DNA of 64,000 bases from Pseudobutyrivibrio ruminis. GTDB taxonomy: Bacteria; Bacillota; Clostridia; Lachnospirales; Lachnospiraceae. The stretch covers positions 1 to 64,000 of the forward strand of contig SVES01000013.1 in assembly GCA_015057305.1 (NCBI GenBank). The letters are read 5' to 3'. Positions 1-7,897 of this stretch are shown here, in pieces. The position numbers were made by a program, and so were the translations under genes. The notes under the pieces were generated by a model, which was not told the origin of the DNA, did not search any database, and saw only the letters and a program-made list of their open reading frames with translations. The number at the start of each line of letters is the position of its first letter. Positions within the stretch are counted from its first letter, which is position 1.

Positions 1-566
1 ACATTTGAAATGAAGTGAGCCTCCATCTTGAATGTGCCTGTAACCTTTGCCCAGTTCTCAAGTGCAAGATACATAGCGCGAGGGCCAAGGTCAGAACCAC
101 CGATACCAATCTGAACTACTGATGTGAACTTCTCACCCTTTTCATTGACGATTTCACCTGTGTGAACCTTGTTAGCAAAATCAGCGATACGCTCCTGCTG
201 CTTTACATAAAACTCTCTCTTATTAACGCCATCAGCCACAACATCATTACCTAGCTGACCACGTGTAAGCTGGTGAAGAACTAATCTCTTCTCACCTGTA
301 TTGATAACCTCTCCGTTGTAGAGGGCTGCGTACTTATCTACAAGCTGTGCCTCGTCAGCAAGCTTTGCAAGTGCATCAAGAACTGTGTCGTCCACCTGCT
401 TTGAAGCAAAATTGTATACCATTCCATTAGACATTGGAACTACATACTCAGCAACACGCTTAGCTCCATTTGCTCCTGCCATAGCAGACTTTAATTCAAC
501 TTGATTCTTAAGCCCCTGGAGAGTCTTGTAAGACTCGAGCTTATCAAAATTCTTCCATTCTGTCAT
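1..566 (-). CDS. pgi: Glucose-6-phosphate isomerase, N-terminal part (runs off left edge)
   Basis: Glycolytic isomerase converting glucose 6-phosphate and fructose 6-phosphate in the cytoplasm. It is missing from the ORF track because no stop codon lies inside the window. Reverse translation gives a start MTEWKNFDKLESYKTLQ and, near the edge, the Pgi motif VVQIGIGGSDLGPRAMYLAL, which belongs to the sugar-phosphate binding region. About 188 codons are present, roughly a third to two fifths of a usual Pgi. The start ATG is preceded by a clear AAGGAGTGATC ribosome binding site. The family call is firm; only the C-terminal portion is unseen. Confidence 0.93.
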   Translation of the reverse strand, partial: MTEWKNFDKLESYKTLQGLKNQVELKSAMAGANGAKRVAEYVVPMSNGMVYNFASKQVDDTVLDALAKLADEAQLVDKYAALYNGEVINTGEKRLVLHQLTRGQLGNDVVADGVNKREFYVKQQERIADFANKVHTGEIVNEKGEKFTSVVQIGIGGSDLGPRAMYLALENWAKVTGTFKMEAHFISN

Positions 567-674
567 TTTGATCACTCCTTATATAAATCTAATTTTCACC
601 CAAAATCAACTAAAGTTTATAATAAAAGCCCTTTCTTTTCAAGAAAGAGCACGACTTTTTCACAATTATTTACC

Positions 675-1631
675 TTATTTATCTAATTCCTTTGCAAAAT
701 ATTTGCCAATTGAAGCAATGAAGTGCAACACATCATCAGCAAGCTCCTCAGGAAAAGCCCTTAGAGCTGGAGCAGTTTCAAAGCTTAGGACGCCAGTGAA
801 GCCTATGGCCTTAAGTGTACGCAGGTATTCATCCCAATTTGTGGTACAAATTTTATCCCTAGTATTTGTAAATGTATAAGGAATCTGATGCAAATCGGTC
901 ATACAGTCATTATCGTGGATATGCAAGGTCTTCACTCTATGCCCTAAGATTTTCAGGTAAGATGCCATATCCATATCTGTAAGGTTGGCGTGTCCTGTAT
1001 CAAAGCATGCTCCCAAAACTTCAGATTTGTATTTAGCATTAAAATAATCAATCCGGGCTGATAGCTTCACTGGGTCGCAGCATGGGCCTTCCTTGAGCTT
1101 GCTTGTGCCTGGCATGTATAAATTCTCAAGGCATATTGTGATGTGATGTTCTGAAGCAATTGGGGCCAGCTCATGAAGCACCTGGGCATTTGCCCTCCAT
1201 TCAATCCCCTCCTGTTCCAGGGCGCAGGCCTTGTCAGGGACAGTTTTTGGCAGATTAAATAAATGTGCGACGATATTAGAACAATTCATAAAGGCACATA
1301 TTTCCAAGGATTTGGGCAAGACCTGATACCTTAAGTATTCGTTAGCCTCCCTGCTGATATTGGTAGCAAACATAGGGTACGGCATGTGCATCTGATTGAT
1401 TGTAATATTATTCTCTCCTGCTGCATTTTTGTGGGGCTCAAAGAATTCAAATAGCTCCTCCAATGATTTATCAAAAAATCTGTCAGGATAGTTGTCAGCA
1501 AATTCTTCATATCGTAAATACGAATCCAAGCTAAAGTCGCAACAATCAAAGCCTGCTTTTGCAATACGTTTAAAGCCTTCTTCTGGGGTGTCATCTTTTA
1601 CTATATTTGCTGTTTGAATACCTATATTCAT
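675..1631 (-). CDS. Sugar phosphate isomerase/epimerase family TIM-barrel protein
   Basis: A 318-residue protein of the xylose isomerase-like TIM-barrel family (AP endonuclease 2 superfamily). Likely metal ligands are visible in order: the Glu in ICLENLYMPG, the Asp and His in ACFDTGHANL, the His pair in TLHIHDND, and a C-terminal Glu in LSFETAPA. These are the positions that hold the divalent metal in this family. Members isomerise or epimerise small sugars or polyols, but the substrate cannot be read from the sequence. The ATG follows AAAGGAGCGAGGCAT. It lies upstream of pgi on the same strand, separated by about 110 bp, so co-transcription is possible but not certain. Confidence 0.8.
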   Translation of the reverse strand: MNIGIQTANIVKDDTPEEGFKRIAKAGFDCCDFSLDSYLRYEEFADNYPDRFFDKSLEELFEFFEPHKNAAGENNITINQMHMPYPMFATNISREANEYLRYQVLPKSLEICAFMNCSNIVAHLFNLPKTVPDKACALEQEGIEWRANAQVLHELAPIASEHHITICLENLYMPGTSKLKEGPCCDPVKLSARIDYFNAKYKSEVLGACFDTGHANLTDMDMASYLKILGHRVKTLHIHDNDCMTDLHQIPYTFTNTRDKICTTNWDEYLRTLKAIGFTGVLSFETAPALRAFPEELADDVLHFIASIGKYFAKELDK

Positions 1632-1724
1632 ATGCCTCGCTCCTTTATGAATAGGAGTCTAGCGAGGGCATGTAAAATTGAAGAGAAATTTGGCTATTGC
1701 CTAATAAACTTTTTCAGTTCAATA

Positions 1725-2081
1725 TTATAATTCTGCAAATCTAGTTGCACCATAATCCTCAAACTTTACCCAATAGTTATCTAGATGGTTATTGCCGTTA
1801 TTTTTCCTGATGTATAAATCAAAATCCATTTTATCCATACCAAGCGCTCTTAGATGCTCACGATAAAACATGCAGCCTTCCCTTATAGTGCGACGCTGAA
1901 AAAATCTAACAAAGCTACCGTAAGAAACACCTAGCATTGCAAGCTCATACGGATATAGCTGATGACCACTTAAATCATCTGCTTTTATAAGCTCTCTATC
2001 CTTTATTTCAAAATCTAAAAGAGGGGTATCTAGAAAGTAAAGTACACCCTTTAGGTTGTTGATTAATCTAACTTCTGCCAT
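1725..2081 (-). CDS. Uncharacterised small protein, partner of the HTH-HipA-like kinase
   Basis: A 118-residue protein that I do not recognise. It starts inside the last 19 bp of the upstream HipA-like kinase gene, so the two are very probably translationally coupled. A GGAGG sits about 11 bases before the ATG. It has no signal peptide or membrane segment. The sequence is rich in aromatic and charged residues (VSYGSFVRFFQRRTI, FDLYIRKNNG). The overlap suggests it works with the kinase, either as antitoxin or accessory subunit or as a split part of the kinase fold. That role is inference from position only. Confidence 0.6.
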   Translation of the reverse strand: MAEVRLINNLKGVLYFLDTPLLDFEIKDRELIKADDLSGHQLYPYELAMLGVSYGSFVRFFQRRTIREGCMFYREHLRALGMDKMDFDLYIRKNNGNNHLDNYWVKFEDYGATRFAEL

Positions 2082-3310
2082 AACGAGCGCATCCTCCTTT
2101 CATATTCCAGCGCAAATGGTGCGTTTAAAATATCTAGATAACGAATATCCTTTACACCTGAATAAACCTCTTTTAATCGAAACTCTTTGTTTAGCATTAA
2201 TAGCAATTCAAATGGATCCTCGCCGTATGGGGATACATAAACATTGTTCATCGCCTCTTCGTAATTACGATAATTATCCCGATAATAGTCGTGTTCAAAT
2301 AACCCCATTCCATTATCAAAAATTAAGGGTATTTCGTATTTTCCTGTAGAAGAATTGTAAAACAAACCAAAATTTCTAGTATGCCTGTCCACATTGCCAA
2401 CCAGGCAATCCAATACTGCTAGATTTAACATGTATCGTTCTGTGTCCTGATAAGACAGATTTCCTATTTCTGATAGTTTTGTAGCGCACCATTTTAGCTT
2501 TTCTATAGCATTCATCTTAAAGAAGAAATCTTCTTTTGTTGATAGATGCCTTTCTTCAAGCATGGAGTCAAAAGATAAAAATGTATATCCATCCAATTCG
2601 AAATTATCGGAAAAAACGGCATCAAATTTTCTACCTCCGTAGGCAAATATGCAGTGCTTTTGCATAACACATGGGATGTTAAGCTGCTTGGCAATATCCG
2701 AGGCTATTATTTCAACGGCCCAATCTCTCATCAAAAGCCCCGACATTATAGCCTGAGATTTAACAAAATGAACCCTTCTGCCAGACAATGCCTTCATCTG
2801 AAATCCATCAGTATCAGTTCTAGTCAACAAAATATCTTGCTTCGTAAATACGAATTCAGGTAGAGACTCTGGTTTATTAATGTGCAGTTCTTTTATCTTA
2901 TTAGGATTAAATGTCTTTTCACCATCTGTAAGTAAGAATACCCCTGGCTCATCAACACCCACATGCTGTAAATATTTTTCTTCCAATACTCTCAAAAATT
3001 CCTGCCATGTAGGATTAGTATTAAAACCGAAAGGAAGCTTAGAAAGCTGAGCTGCATAGTTTGCCAACACAAGCGCCCGATGGCGAACATCCACAGTAAT
3101 GGTAGAAACTGGCTGATCATCCACAACCCAATTGATTGTAACGGGCTTTTCCTGCGACTCTTTTATTCTTTTATGCAAGGCCTGGCGCGAAATGCCGAAT
3201 TCATCAGCAAGGGCTGACAAGCTTTCCCCTGATTTATGACGGGAAATGATTTTATTCAATTGTTCATCAGTGATTTTTGGCTTACGCCCTGCATTACGCT
3301 CATTTGACAT
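2063..3310 (-). CDS. HTH domain fused to HipA-like kinase
   Basis: A 415-residue protein. Residues 7-50 form a resolvase/Hin-like helix-turn-helix (GRKPKITDEQLNKII, then LADEFGISRQALHKRI). The rest resembles HipA/CtkA Ser/Thr kinases: a catalytic-loop-like CLVGNVDRHTRNFGLF supplies Asp and Asn, and PLIFDNGMGLF is the DFG-like metal-binding element. In classical hipBA systems the DNA-binding antitoxin is a separate HipB; here an HTH is fused to the kinase, and a 118-residue partner overlaps its 3' end. The start ATG follows TAAGGAGATATTTCT. Family membership is well supported. Toxin activity and the target are not shown by sequence. Confidence 0.72.
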   Translation of the reverse strand: MSNERNAGRKPKITDEQLNKIISRHKSGESLSALADEFGISRQALHKRIKESQEKPVTINWVVDDQPVSTITVDVRHRALVLANYAAQLSKLPFGFNTNPTWQEFLRVLEEKYLQHVGVDEPGVFLLTDGEKTFNPNKIKELHINKPESLPEFVFTKQDILLTRTDTDGFQMKALSGRRVHFVKSQAIMSGLLMRDWAVEIIASDIAKQLNIPCVMQKHCIFAYGGRKFDAVFSDNFELDGYTFLSFDSMLEERHLSTKEDFFFKMNAIEKLKWCATKLSEIGNLSYQDTERYMLNLAVLDCLVGNVDRHTRNFGLFYNSSTGKYEIPLIFDNGMGLFEHDYYRDNYRNYEEAMNNVYVSPYGEDPFELLLMLNKEFRLKEVYSGVKDIRYLDILNAPFALEYERRMRSLWQKLD

Positions 3311-3392
3311 AGAAATATCTCCTTAGACATATTATGGAGGCTGGCGCACGCTTTGTCAACTAATTAATTACTTTACGCGCATAACATAAAAC

Positions 3393-3625
3393 GAGCTGCC
3401 TCCAAACCTCATTCAGAAGTCAAAAAGCAGCTCTTAAGCGAATACTGATAATGTCATTATTTAGTTCCTTTCTTGAATTGTCCTTCTGCTGTGCCTTCGC
3501 GTCAGCCAACCTGACCTTTGTCAAATCAACCAACGGAGATTTGGTCTTCCTGCCGAAAGAATCAATTCTTTTGTTTTATATTCTTTATATCGGCAGGAAG
3601 GGTGAGGTGGTTTAGGACATCTCCG
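3393..3625. other. Non-coding stretch with nested inverted repeats
   Basis: The roughly 320 bp gap between the HTH-kinase gene and the next gene codes for nothing convincing but is unusually rich in inverted repeats. GAGCTGC (3393-3399) pairs with GCAGCTC (3427-3433). GTCAG-CCAAC-CTGAC is a small hairpin (3501-3515). CTTCCTGCCGA (3546-3556) pairs with TCGGCAGGAAG (3590-3600), enclosing a second hairpin AAAGAAT-CA-ATTCTTT. An outer pair CGGAGAT/ATCTCCG (3534-3540 and 3619-3625) encloses that unit. It lies downstream of the 145-residue gene on the minus strand and lacks a clean U-tract, so it is not a plain terminator. It could be a structured RNA or the remains of a mobile element end. Confidence 0.5.
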
Positions 3626-3629
3626 CTAT

Positions 3630-4067
3630 TTACGCACATATTTTATTTTCCTTATAGCATTCATATATATAATCTCTAGGCTGATAATATAAGTCACTAT
3701 TGTAATTTGAAATAGCATCAGCTAACCATGAATTAAAAATATCCATTATTAACTTAATCAAATCTTCGCCTTCTGTATAAGCATCTTCAATCAATCTGGC
3801 AAATACTTCTCCTATGTCCCAATAACTTGGAACAGTGTATTTACAAGCAGAAACATTGTCGTAATCGCCCTCCTCAATATGAGATGCCTCGATAAATTCA
3901 TCTGCTACTTTTTCAATAATATCTGAATGGAACACATCGGCATATGAATATATTCTTTTGACCTGTTCATAAGTAATAGCATTTACCACAGCCCCACGTT
4001 TCATCTTCATTTTTCGCCCAATATATTCGATTAAACTGCATGTATAGAACAAATCATTTTTATTCAT
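3630..4067 (-). CDS. Uncharacterised protein, partner of the DUF3990 protein
   Basis: A 145-residue, soluble, mostly helical acidic protein. It starts inside the 3' end of the DUF3990 gene (8 bp overlap), so the two form an operon and are probably translationally coupled. The N-terminus reads MNKNDLFYTCSLIEYIGRK and the C-terminus carries SDLYYQPRDYIYECYK. I recall similar small proteins beside DUF3990 genes in Clostridia (DUF3791 proteins occupy a similar place) but cannot assign this one to a named family with confidence. By position it may be the cognate antitoxin or an accessory factor of the ADP-ribosyltransferase-like protein. That role is inference. Confidence 0.65.
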   Translation of the reverse strand: MNKNDLFYTCSLIEYIGRKMKMKRGAVVNAITYEQVKRIYSYADVFHSDIIEKVADEFIEASHIEEGDYDNVSACKYTVPSYWDIGEVFARLIEDAYTEGEDLIKLIMDIFNSWLADAISNYNSDLYYQPRDYIYECYKENKICA

Positions 4068-4527
4068 TTTTTACCTCAATACCTTCCACAAATTCCAATG
4101 TAGCCAGTGCGCTAACCGTATGAAAACTAATTTGATGTGTTGGATGCTTGAATTTTGCCAGTGCCCAGAATGCTTCTCGAGATATCGAACCATCAATATA
4201 ATTCTGGACATAATTAAATATAGTATCATCCACCATTGGACCTTCTACTATATCAAAAGCATGTGATTTTCCACTTCGACAAGCAACGATAAAATCAAGC
4301 CATTCTTCTGTCATTTCTGGGAACACTTTTATGTTCAATGATTCTATAGGATTATATTTGTACACATTTAATATACCTGTCTCATTATGTCTAGTGGCCC
4401 AGCGAATCGCCTGCTCTTTCATTTCTGTACAATAAAATCCATAATAAAAATCTTTATTATATCTATGAGTCCTAATTTCTGGAAACTCTACAACTACATC
4501 GCTCCCATGATATATGAGTTTTTCCAC
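4060..4527 (-). CDS. DUF3990 family protein (ADP-ribosyltransferase-like fold)
   Basis: About 155 residues, matching DUF3990 as I know it. The N-terminus LIYHGSDVVVEFPEI is followed by DFYYGFYCTEMKEQAIRWA, a pattern typical of the family and reminiscent of ADP-ribosyltransferase folds (HG motif, then Y-x-T/C with an aromatic stretch). The track starts at an ATG overlapping the ribosome binding site. AAAGGAGCGATATTT precedes a GTG, so I place the start at 4527 (VEKLIYHGS). Just upstream lies a broken HipB-like HTH fragment; just downstream and overlapping is the 145-residue partner. HTH-DUF3990-small protein sets behave like toxin-antitoxin modules in layout. Biochemical activity is not established here. 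Confidence 0.7.
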   Translation of the reverse strand: MEKLIYHGSDVVVEFPEIRTHRYNKDFYYGFYCTEMKEQAIRWATRHNETGILNVYKYNPIESLNIKVFPEMTEEWLDFIVACRSGKSHAFDIVEGPMVDDTIFNYVQNYIDGSISREAFWALAKFKHPTHQISFHTVSALATLEFVEGIEVKNE

Positions 4528-4558
4528 AAATATCGCTCCTTTCAACTAATAATTTATA

Positions 4559-4702
4559 TTACCCTCTCTCATTCAACTCCACATCAAGCCCCAATAGATT
4601 TGCTATTCTCAGAGCCTTGTCTAATTCAATAGTCTTTTTTCCATTTTCCAAATCAGACAAAAGCTTGCACTTATTCCCGTAAATTCTGAAATATACTTCT
4701 GC
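4559..4702 (-). pseudogene. Frameshifted duplicate of the hipB C-terminus
   Basis: This 144-bp stretch is almost identical to 7568-7712, the end of the intact hipB. By eye there is one substitution (GCCCCAAT versus GCCCTAAT) and one missing base in an A-run (AGACAAAAGC here, AGACAAAAAGC in the intact gene). The missing base breaks the reading frame between the HTH recognition region and LSDLENGKKTIEL. The copy lacks the first third of hipB and ends at the same TAA. The 76-residue track ORF here is a chimera of that fragment and neighbouring sequence, not a gene. The two copies are direct repeats about 3.0 kb apart. Confidence 0.85.
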
Positions 4703-4718
4703 CATTATGCCGCTCCCA

Positions 4719-6137
4719 CTATGTAAATAAATCTTTAAGCGTAATAACCGATTGTATATTTCCAGAGTAGGAATTCTGAACCATACCATATGTGGTTATT
4801 AATGTAGGATATATTGCGTACTTTGTTTTTGTAATATTTACAAAGTCAGCAATTTTTTTCCTAATACTCTCATCCACGCTTTCTGTTACTGTGAAATCAG
4901 AATTAGAAAACTTAATCTCGCATAAATTTATCACTTGATCTCTTCTAACAATCAATAAGTCAATCTGAGAACCATTTATCCCTTTATCTACATCACGCGT
5001 ACAATACCACGAGTTCACATCTGTTTGAACACCAGATATACCGAGCTTACTTTTAATTTCACTAATGTGTTCCAAGCACACTCTCTCAAACGCAAGCCCC
5101 TGCCATGTATTTATCTGTGGCATATTTATCTGGTTAGACCAGAATCTTTCATCAGAAGGTTTGTTCTTAAGGAACTGGTAATAGAAAAGAGTATAATTAT
5201 CAATCAATTGATAAACAGCATTCTTTTTCTTCATCCCAAAAGAATCATATTTTCTAATAAAACCACAGCTCTCAAGTTCTTCAAGTTTTTTGGTCAAATC
5301 TCCTGAATTCGCAATTCCAGAATTTGCAATTATCTCTTCACGAGTCATCCCGACTTTTTTTGTAGCCAATGTCTCGATAATTTTTATATATGTTTCTGGC
5401 TTCTTAAATATTGATGAATACAAGTATTTAAACTCATCTGCTAAAGGTGCGTTTTTCGCAAAAAGTATTTCATCGATATTTTGTGGTAGGCTTAGGCCTT
5501 TCTTTAAAAATCCCCAATAAAAAGGTACGCCACCAAAAATCATATAATACTGAAGTATCTGACTTTCTGTCAGTACTAAATTTTTAGATTGTACATATTC
5601 TTGACACTCCGATAATGTAAAACTTTGAAGATGTATTTGTTCGGTCAATCGGTTATACAAACCACCTTTATTATGAACTATTTTTGATAGCATCCATGAT
5701 GTAGCAGAAGCGCATACTATTAAAACCACATCTCTTCTACCTGAAGCCCATCCATTCCAAAAATTCTCTAGAGCTACCATCAAATCACTATTTTGGGTAT
5801 CCATCCATGATAACTCGTCAATAAATATAATTTTCTTTTTTTCTGTTGAGTTTCGAATTACATCTTTAAGGTCTTCAAACGCTTCTAACCAATTCTTCCT
5901 TTTCTTTTCAGGCTTGCCGCCAGCATCTTTTATAGATGACTCAAAAGCAAATAGTTGGTCTTTCAGTCCCCCTTCTGATAATCCCGCATGCTGAAAAGTA
6001 AATCTATAATTAAAAGCCTCTCTGATAAGGAAAGTCTTACCGATTCTTCTGCGGCCATAAATAGCTACAAAATGAGAATAATCGTCTTGCAGTGTTGAAT
6101 TTAATATTTCAAGTTCTTTTTTTCTTCCTATTATCAT
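4719..6137 (-). CDS. AAA-type ATPase with C-terminal DUF234 nuclease-like domain
   Basis: A 472-residue predicted archaeal-type ATPase. The N-terminus IIGRKKELEIL is followed by a Walker A AIYGRRRIGKTFLI and a Walker B KIIFIDELSWM. A winged-helix region (around residues 260-320) follows, and the C-terminus has a PD-(D/E)XK-like pattern SQIDLLIVRRDQVINLCEIK. Such DUF234 proteins are common accessory genes, often near toxin-antitoxin loci, with unknown function. The track uses a TTG at 6149; GAGGACTGAT precedes the ATG at 6137, which I prefer. The gene sits between the hipB fragment and the intact hipA, on the segment bounded by the 145-bp direct repeats. Confidence 0.8.
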   Translation of the reverse strand: MIIGRKKELEILNSTLQDDYSHFVAIYGRRRIGKTFLIREAFNYRFTFQHAGLSEGGLKDQLFAFESSIKDAGGKPEKKRKNWLEAFEDLKDVIRNSTEKKKIIFIDELSWMDTQNSDLMVALENFWNGWASGRRDVVLIVCASATSWMLSKIVHNKGGLYNRLTEQIHLQSFTLSECQEYVQSKNLVLTESQILQYYMIFGGVPFYWGFLKKGLSLPQNIDEILFAKNAPLADEFKYLYSSIFKKPETYIKIIETLATKKVGMTREEIIANSGIANSGDLTKKLEELESCGFIRKYDSFGMKKKNAVYQLIDNYTLFYYQFLKNKPSDERFWSNQINMPQINTWQGLAFERVCLEHISEIKSKLGISGVQTDVNSWYCTRDVDKGINGSQIDLLIVRRDQVINLCEIKFSNSDFTVTESVDESIRKKIADFVNITKTKYAIYPTLITTYGMVQNSYSGNIQSVITLKDLFT

Positions 6138-6292
6138 ATCAGTCCTCAACTCTTCTTAATCTCGATTATTTTGTATCTTTAAGTAGATTCTAATACGTTT
6201 TTGGGTTAATTTCAATATATTTTTCAATCCAACTCTACTTAATCATGATTAAAATAGGAGATTGAGTAGATTCAAAGCAACTTTATGGTTCG

Positions 6293-7564
6293 TTAAATCA
6301 TCCCATATCCACCGCTCTTCAATATCTCATCCTTTAATGATATAGCATTTTCAAATCCTTTTTCCGCCAATTTTTCAGCCGCATCCGCCATTGCCTTTTC
6401 GAGTTTATTTGCCACATCATCAAAATTATTTAGTACCAAATTACTAGATAATCCTATTTCCGATGCCGCCATTTCAAACTTACTTCTATTAATTTTTGAA
6501 ATATTCAATTCATCGCCAATATAAAACGACATATCAGATGTAGTACGATATACTCTCGTTGCCACTAAATCATAAGCTGGTGCTAGTCGTTTTGATTTTA
6601 AATCCTCGCTATATAATAGAGAGAAATTCTTTACATGACAGTCTGTATTTCCTATCAAATAATTAAAAATAATAATTCTTAACAACGCCATTTGATCTTC
6701 AATTGGATTGCTCGAATTATTTCTTAAAAGTTCAAACATTCTCGCCATATATCCTGATGGAGTTTTCTCATATTTGTCGGCCGCAAATATACCCAGTGCC
6801 TGAGCAAAATCCTCTTGATGTAGTCTGTATGGACATTTCAAACCATCCAATTCTTTGTTGTTAGACAATGGCCTATCATATCTCGCTGTTGCGTATAATA
6901 TATCTTCGTCTGCCTGCGAACCATGCGAAACAATAAAGCTTTCCGGTACCGTAATGCCAATACGCTTTGCTGTTTGAATACATAACTGTTCGTTCAGAAC
7001 TATTTGTTTATGTCTAACATGACTTTGTTTTACTATATGGGTACTTGGTGCATCACCTTTTGGCAGATACCATGTTTTATCAGCAGCATCATAATAAAGG
7101 CCAACTTTTCCAGATGCCCCTGTCAAAGAAAGATGTGTTTCTAATAGTATCTCAGTTGATTTTGTTGCCCCCTCTGCTGCAAGTGCTTTAACCCTTTGGG
7201 CTGATAGCAATTCATAGGCCGACACCTCGTCATCCTGCCCTTCAACTATTTTTATAGCACCAAGACATTCCTTGCCCAACTCAGCTAGGATTGATATATA
7301 ATCGTTTTCATCTGCTTTCATCCAATTAGCTACAGCTTTTCGCGAAAAGCCTTCTGGCAGTAGACTCTCAAAAAAATTCTTTGTCTTTGCAGGCGAAAAA
7401 GCCTCCTGTTGCAATGGCAGCGAAATCGATATTGCTGCTGCATCTTTATTATCTAAGTATTCTCTTTCATAACTGAATCGGGCGTCTAAGTAGCTTTCAC
7501 CAGCGATTTTTCCAACCAGCGTCTGTATTCCGTTTAATTCTATATATACACTTAATTCTCGCAT
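6293..7564 (-). CDS. hipA: HipA family serine/threonine kinase toxin
   Basis: A 423-residue full-length HipA. It has the N-subdomain 1, then the Gly-rich loop LTGASGKVGLY that in HipA carries the autophosphorylated Ser. The catalytic loop NYLIGNTDCHVKNFSLL supplies Asp and Asn, and LAPAYDLVATR carries the metal-binding Asp. HipA kinases phosphorylate an aminoacyl-tRNA synthetase (GltX in E. coli) and induce dormancy; the target here is unknown. The start ATG lies 3 bp after the hipB stop, so antitoxin and toxin are translated as a tight pair from the operator region at 7791-7888. Confidence 0.9.
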   Translation of the reverse strand: MRELSVYIELNGIQTLVGKIAGESYLDARFSYEREYLDNKDAAAISISLPLQQEAFSPAKTKNFFESLLPEGFSRKAVANWMKADENDYISILAELGKECLGAIKIVEGQDDEVSAYELLSAQRVKALAAEGATKSTEILLETHLSLTGASGKVGLYYDAADKTWYLPKGDAPSTHIVKQSHVRHKQIVLNEQLCIQTAKRIGITVPESFIVSHGSQADEDILYATARYDRPLSNNKELDGLKCPYRLHQEDFAQALGIFAADKYEKTPSGYMARMFELLRNNSSNPIEDQMALLRIIIFNYLIGNTDCHVKNFSLLYSEDLKSKRLAPAYDLVATRVYRTTSDMSFYIGDELNISKINRSKFEMAASEIGLSSNLVLNNFDDVANKLEKAMADAAEKLAEKGFENAISLKDEILKSGGYGMI

Positions 7565-7567
7565 GGA

Positions 7568-7780
7568 TTACCCTCTCTCATTCAACTCCACATCAAGCCC
7601 TAATAGATTTGCTATTCTCAGAGCCTTGTCTAATTCAATAGTCTTTTTTCCATTTTCCAAATCAGACAAAAAGCTTGCACTTATTCCCGTAAATTCTGAA
7701 ATATACTTCTGCGTATACCCTAGTTTTTTTCTTTTATTTCTTATAGCTGTTCCAAATGAATTTGAATCTGTTACTTTCAT
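7568..7780 (-). CDS. hipB: HipB family XRE antitoxin/autorepressor
   Basis: A 70-residue XRE-type helix-turn-helix protein: FGTAIRNKRKKLGYTQKYI, then ISASFLSDLENGKKTIEL. It neutralises HipA and represses the operon by binding palindromes. The track starts at a GTG at 7786, but that codon overlaps the AGAGGTG ribosome binding site; the ATG at 7780 is better. Three copies of TAGCCGTACGGCTA (one imperfect) lie just upstream. The last 145 bp have a decayed duplicate at 4559-4702. Confidence 0.9.
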   Translation of the reverse strand: MKVTDSNSFGTAIRNKRKKLGYTQKYISEFTGISASFLSDLENGKKTIELDKALRIANLLGLDVELNERG

Positions 7781-7790
7781 AAACACCTCT

Positions 7791-7882
7791 TAGCCGTACG
7801 GCTATATTTGCCTTTGCATTGTACAAAATTAGCCGTACGGCTATATAATCTTATTTTGATTATACATTTCGCCGTACGGCTA
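7791..7882 (-). promoter_or_regulatory. Three palindromic hipBA operators spaced exactly 39 bp
   Basis: TAGCCGTACGGCTA occurs at 7791-7804 and 7830-7843, and as TCGCCGTACGGCTA at 7869-7882. Each is a 14-bp palindrome (the third has one mismatch), and the starts are 39 bp apart twice. The outer copy lies in the promoter spacer, the middle one just after the expected transcription start, and the inner one just before the hipB ribosome binding site. HipB in E. coli binds multiple palindromes upstream of hipBA, so these are very probably its operators. Confidence 0.88.
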
Positions 7883-7888
7883 TGTCAA
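7859..7888 (-). promoter_or_regulatory. Consensus hipBA promoter
   Basis: On the minus strand TTGACA (7883-7888) and TATAAT (7859-7864) are both perfect sigma-A hexamers separated by 18 bp. The spacer contains the outermost palindromic operator, so repressor bound there would block RNA polymerase directly. Transcription would start near 7852, leaving a leader of about 70 nt before hipB. Confidence 0.85.
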
Positions 7889-7897
7889 TTCAGAATC

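Noticed and set aside
4559-4789. 76-residue track ORF ending in LGLDVELNERG
   Set aside because: Its C-terminus is a copied hipB fragment and its first 28 residues come from the opposite side of the ATPase gene end. A lost base breaks the HTH frame, so it is a chimera, not an antitoxin.
7791-7882. Three regularly spaced repeats resembling a CRISPR array
   Set aside because: The units are 14-bp palindromes with 25-bp gaps next to a hipB promoter, far shorter than CRISPR repeats, and no cas gene is nearby. They are operators.
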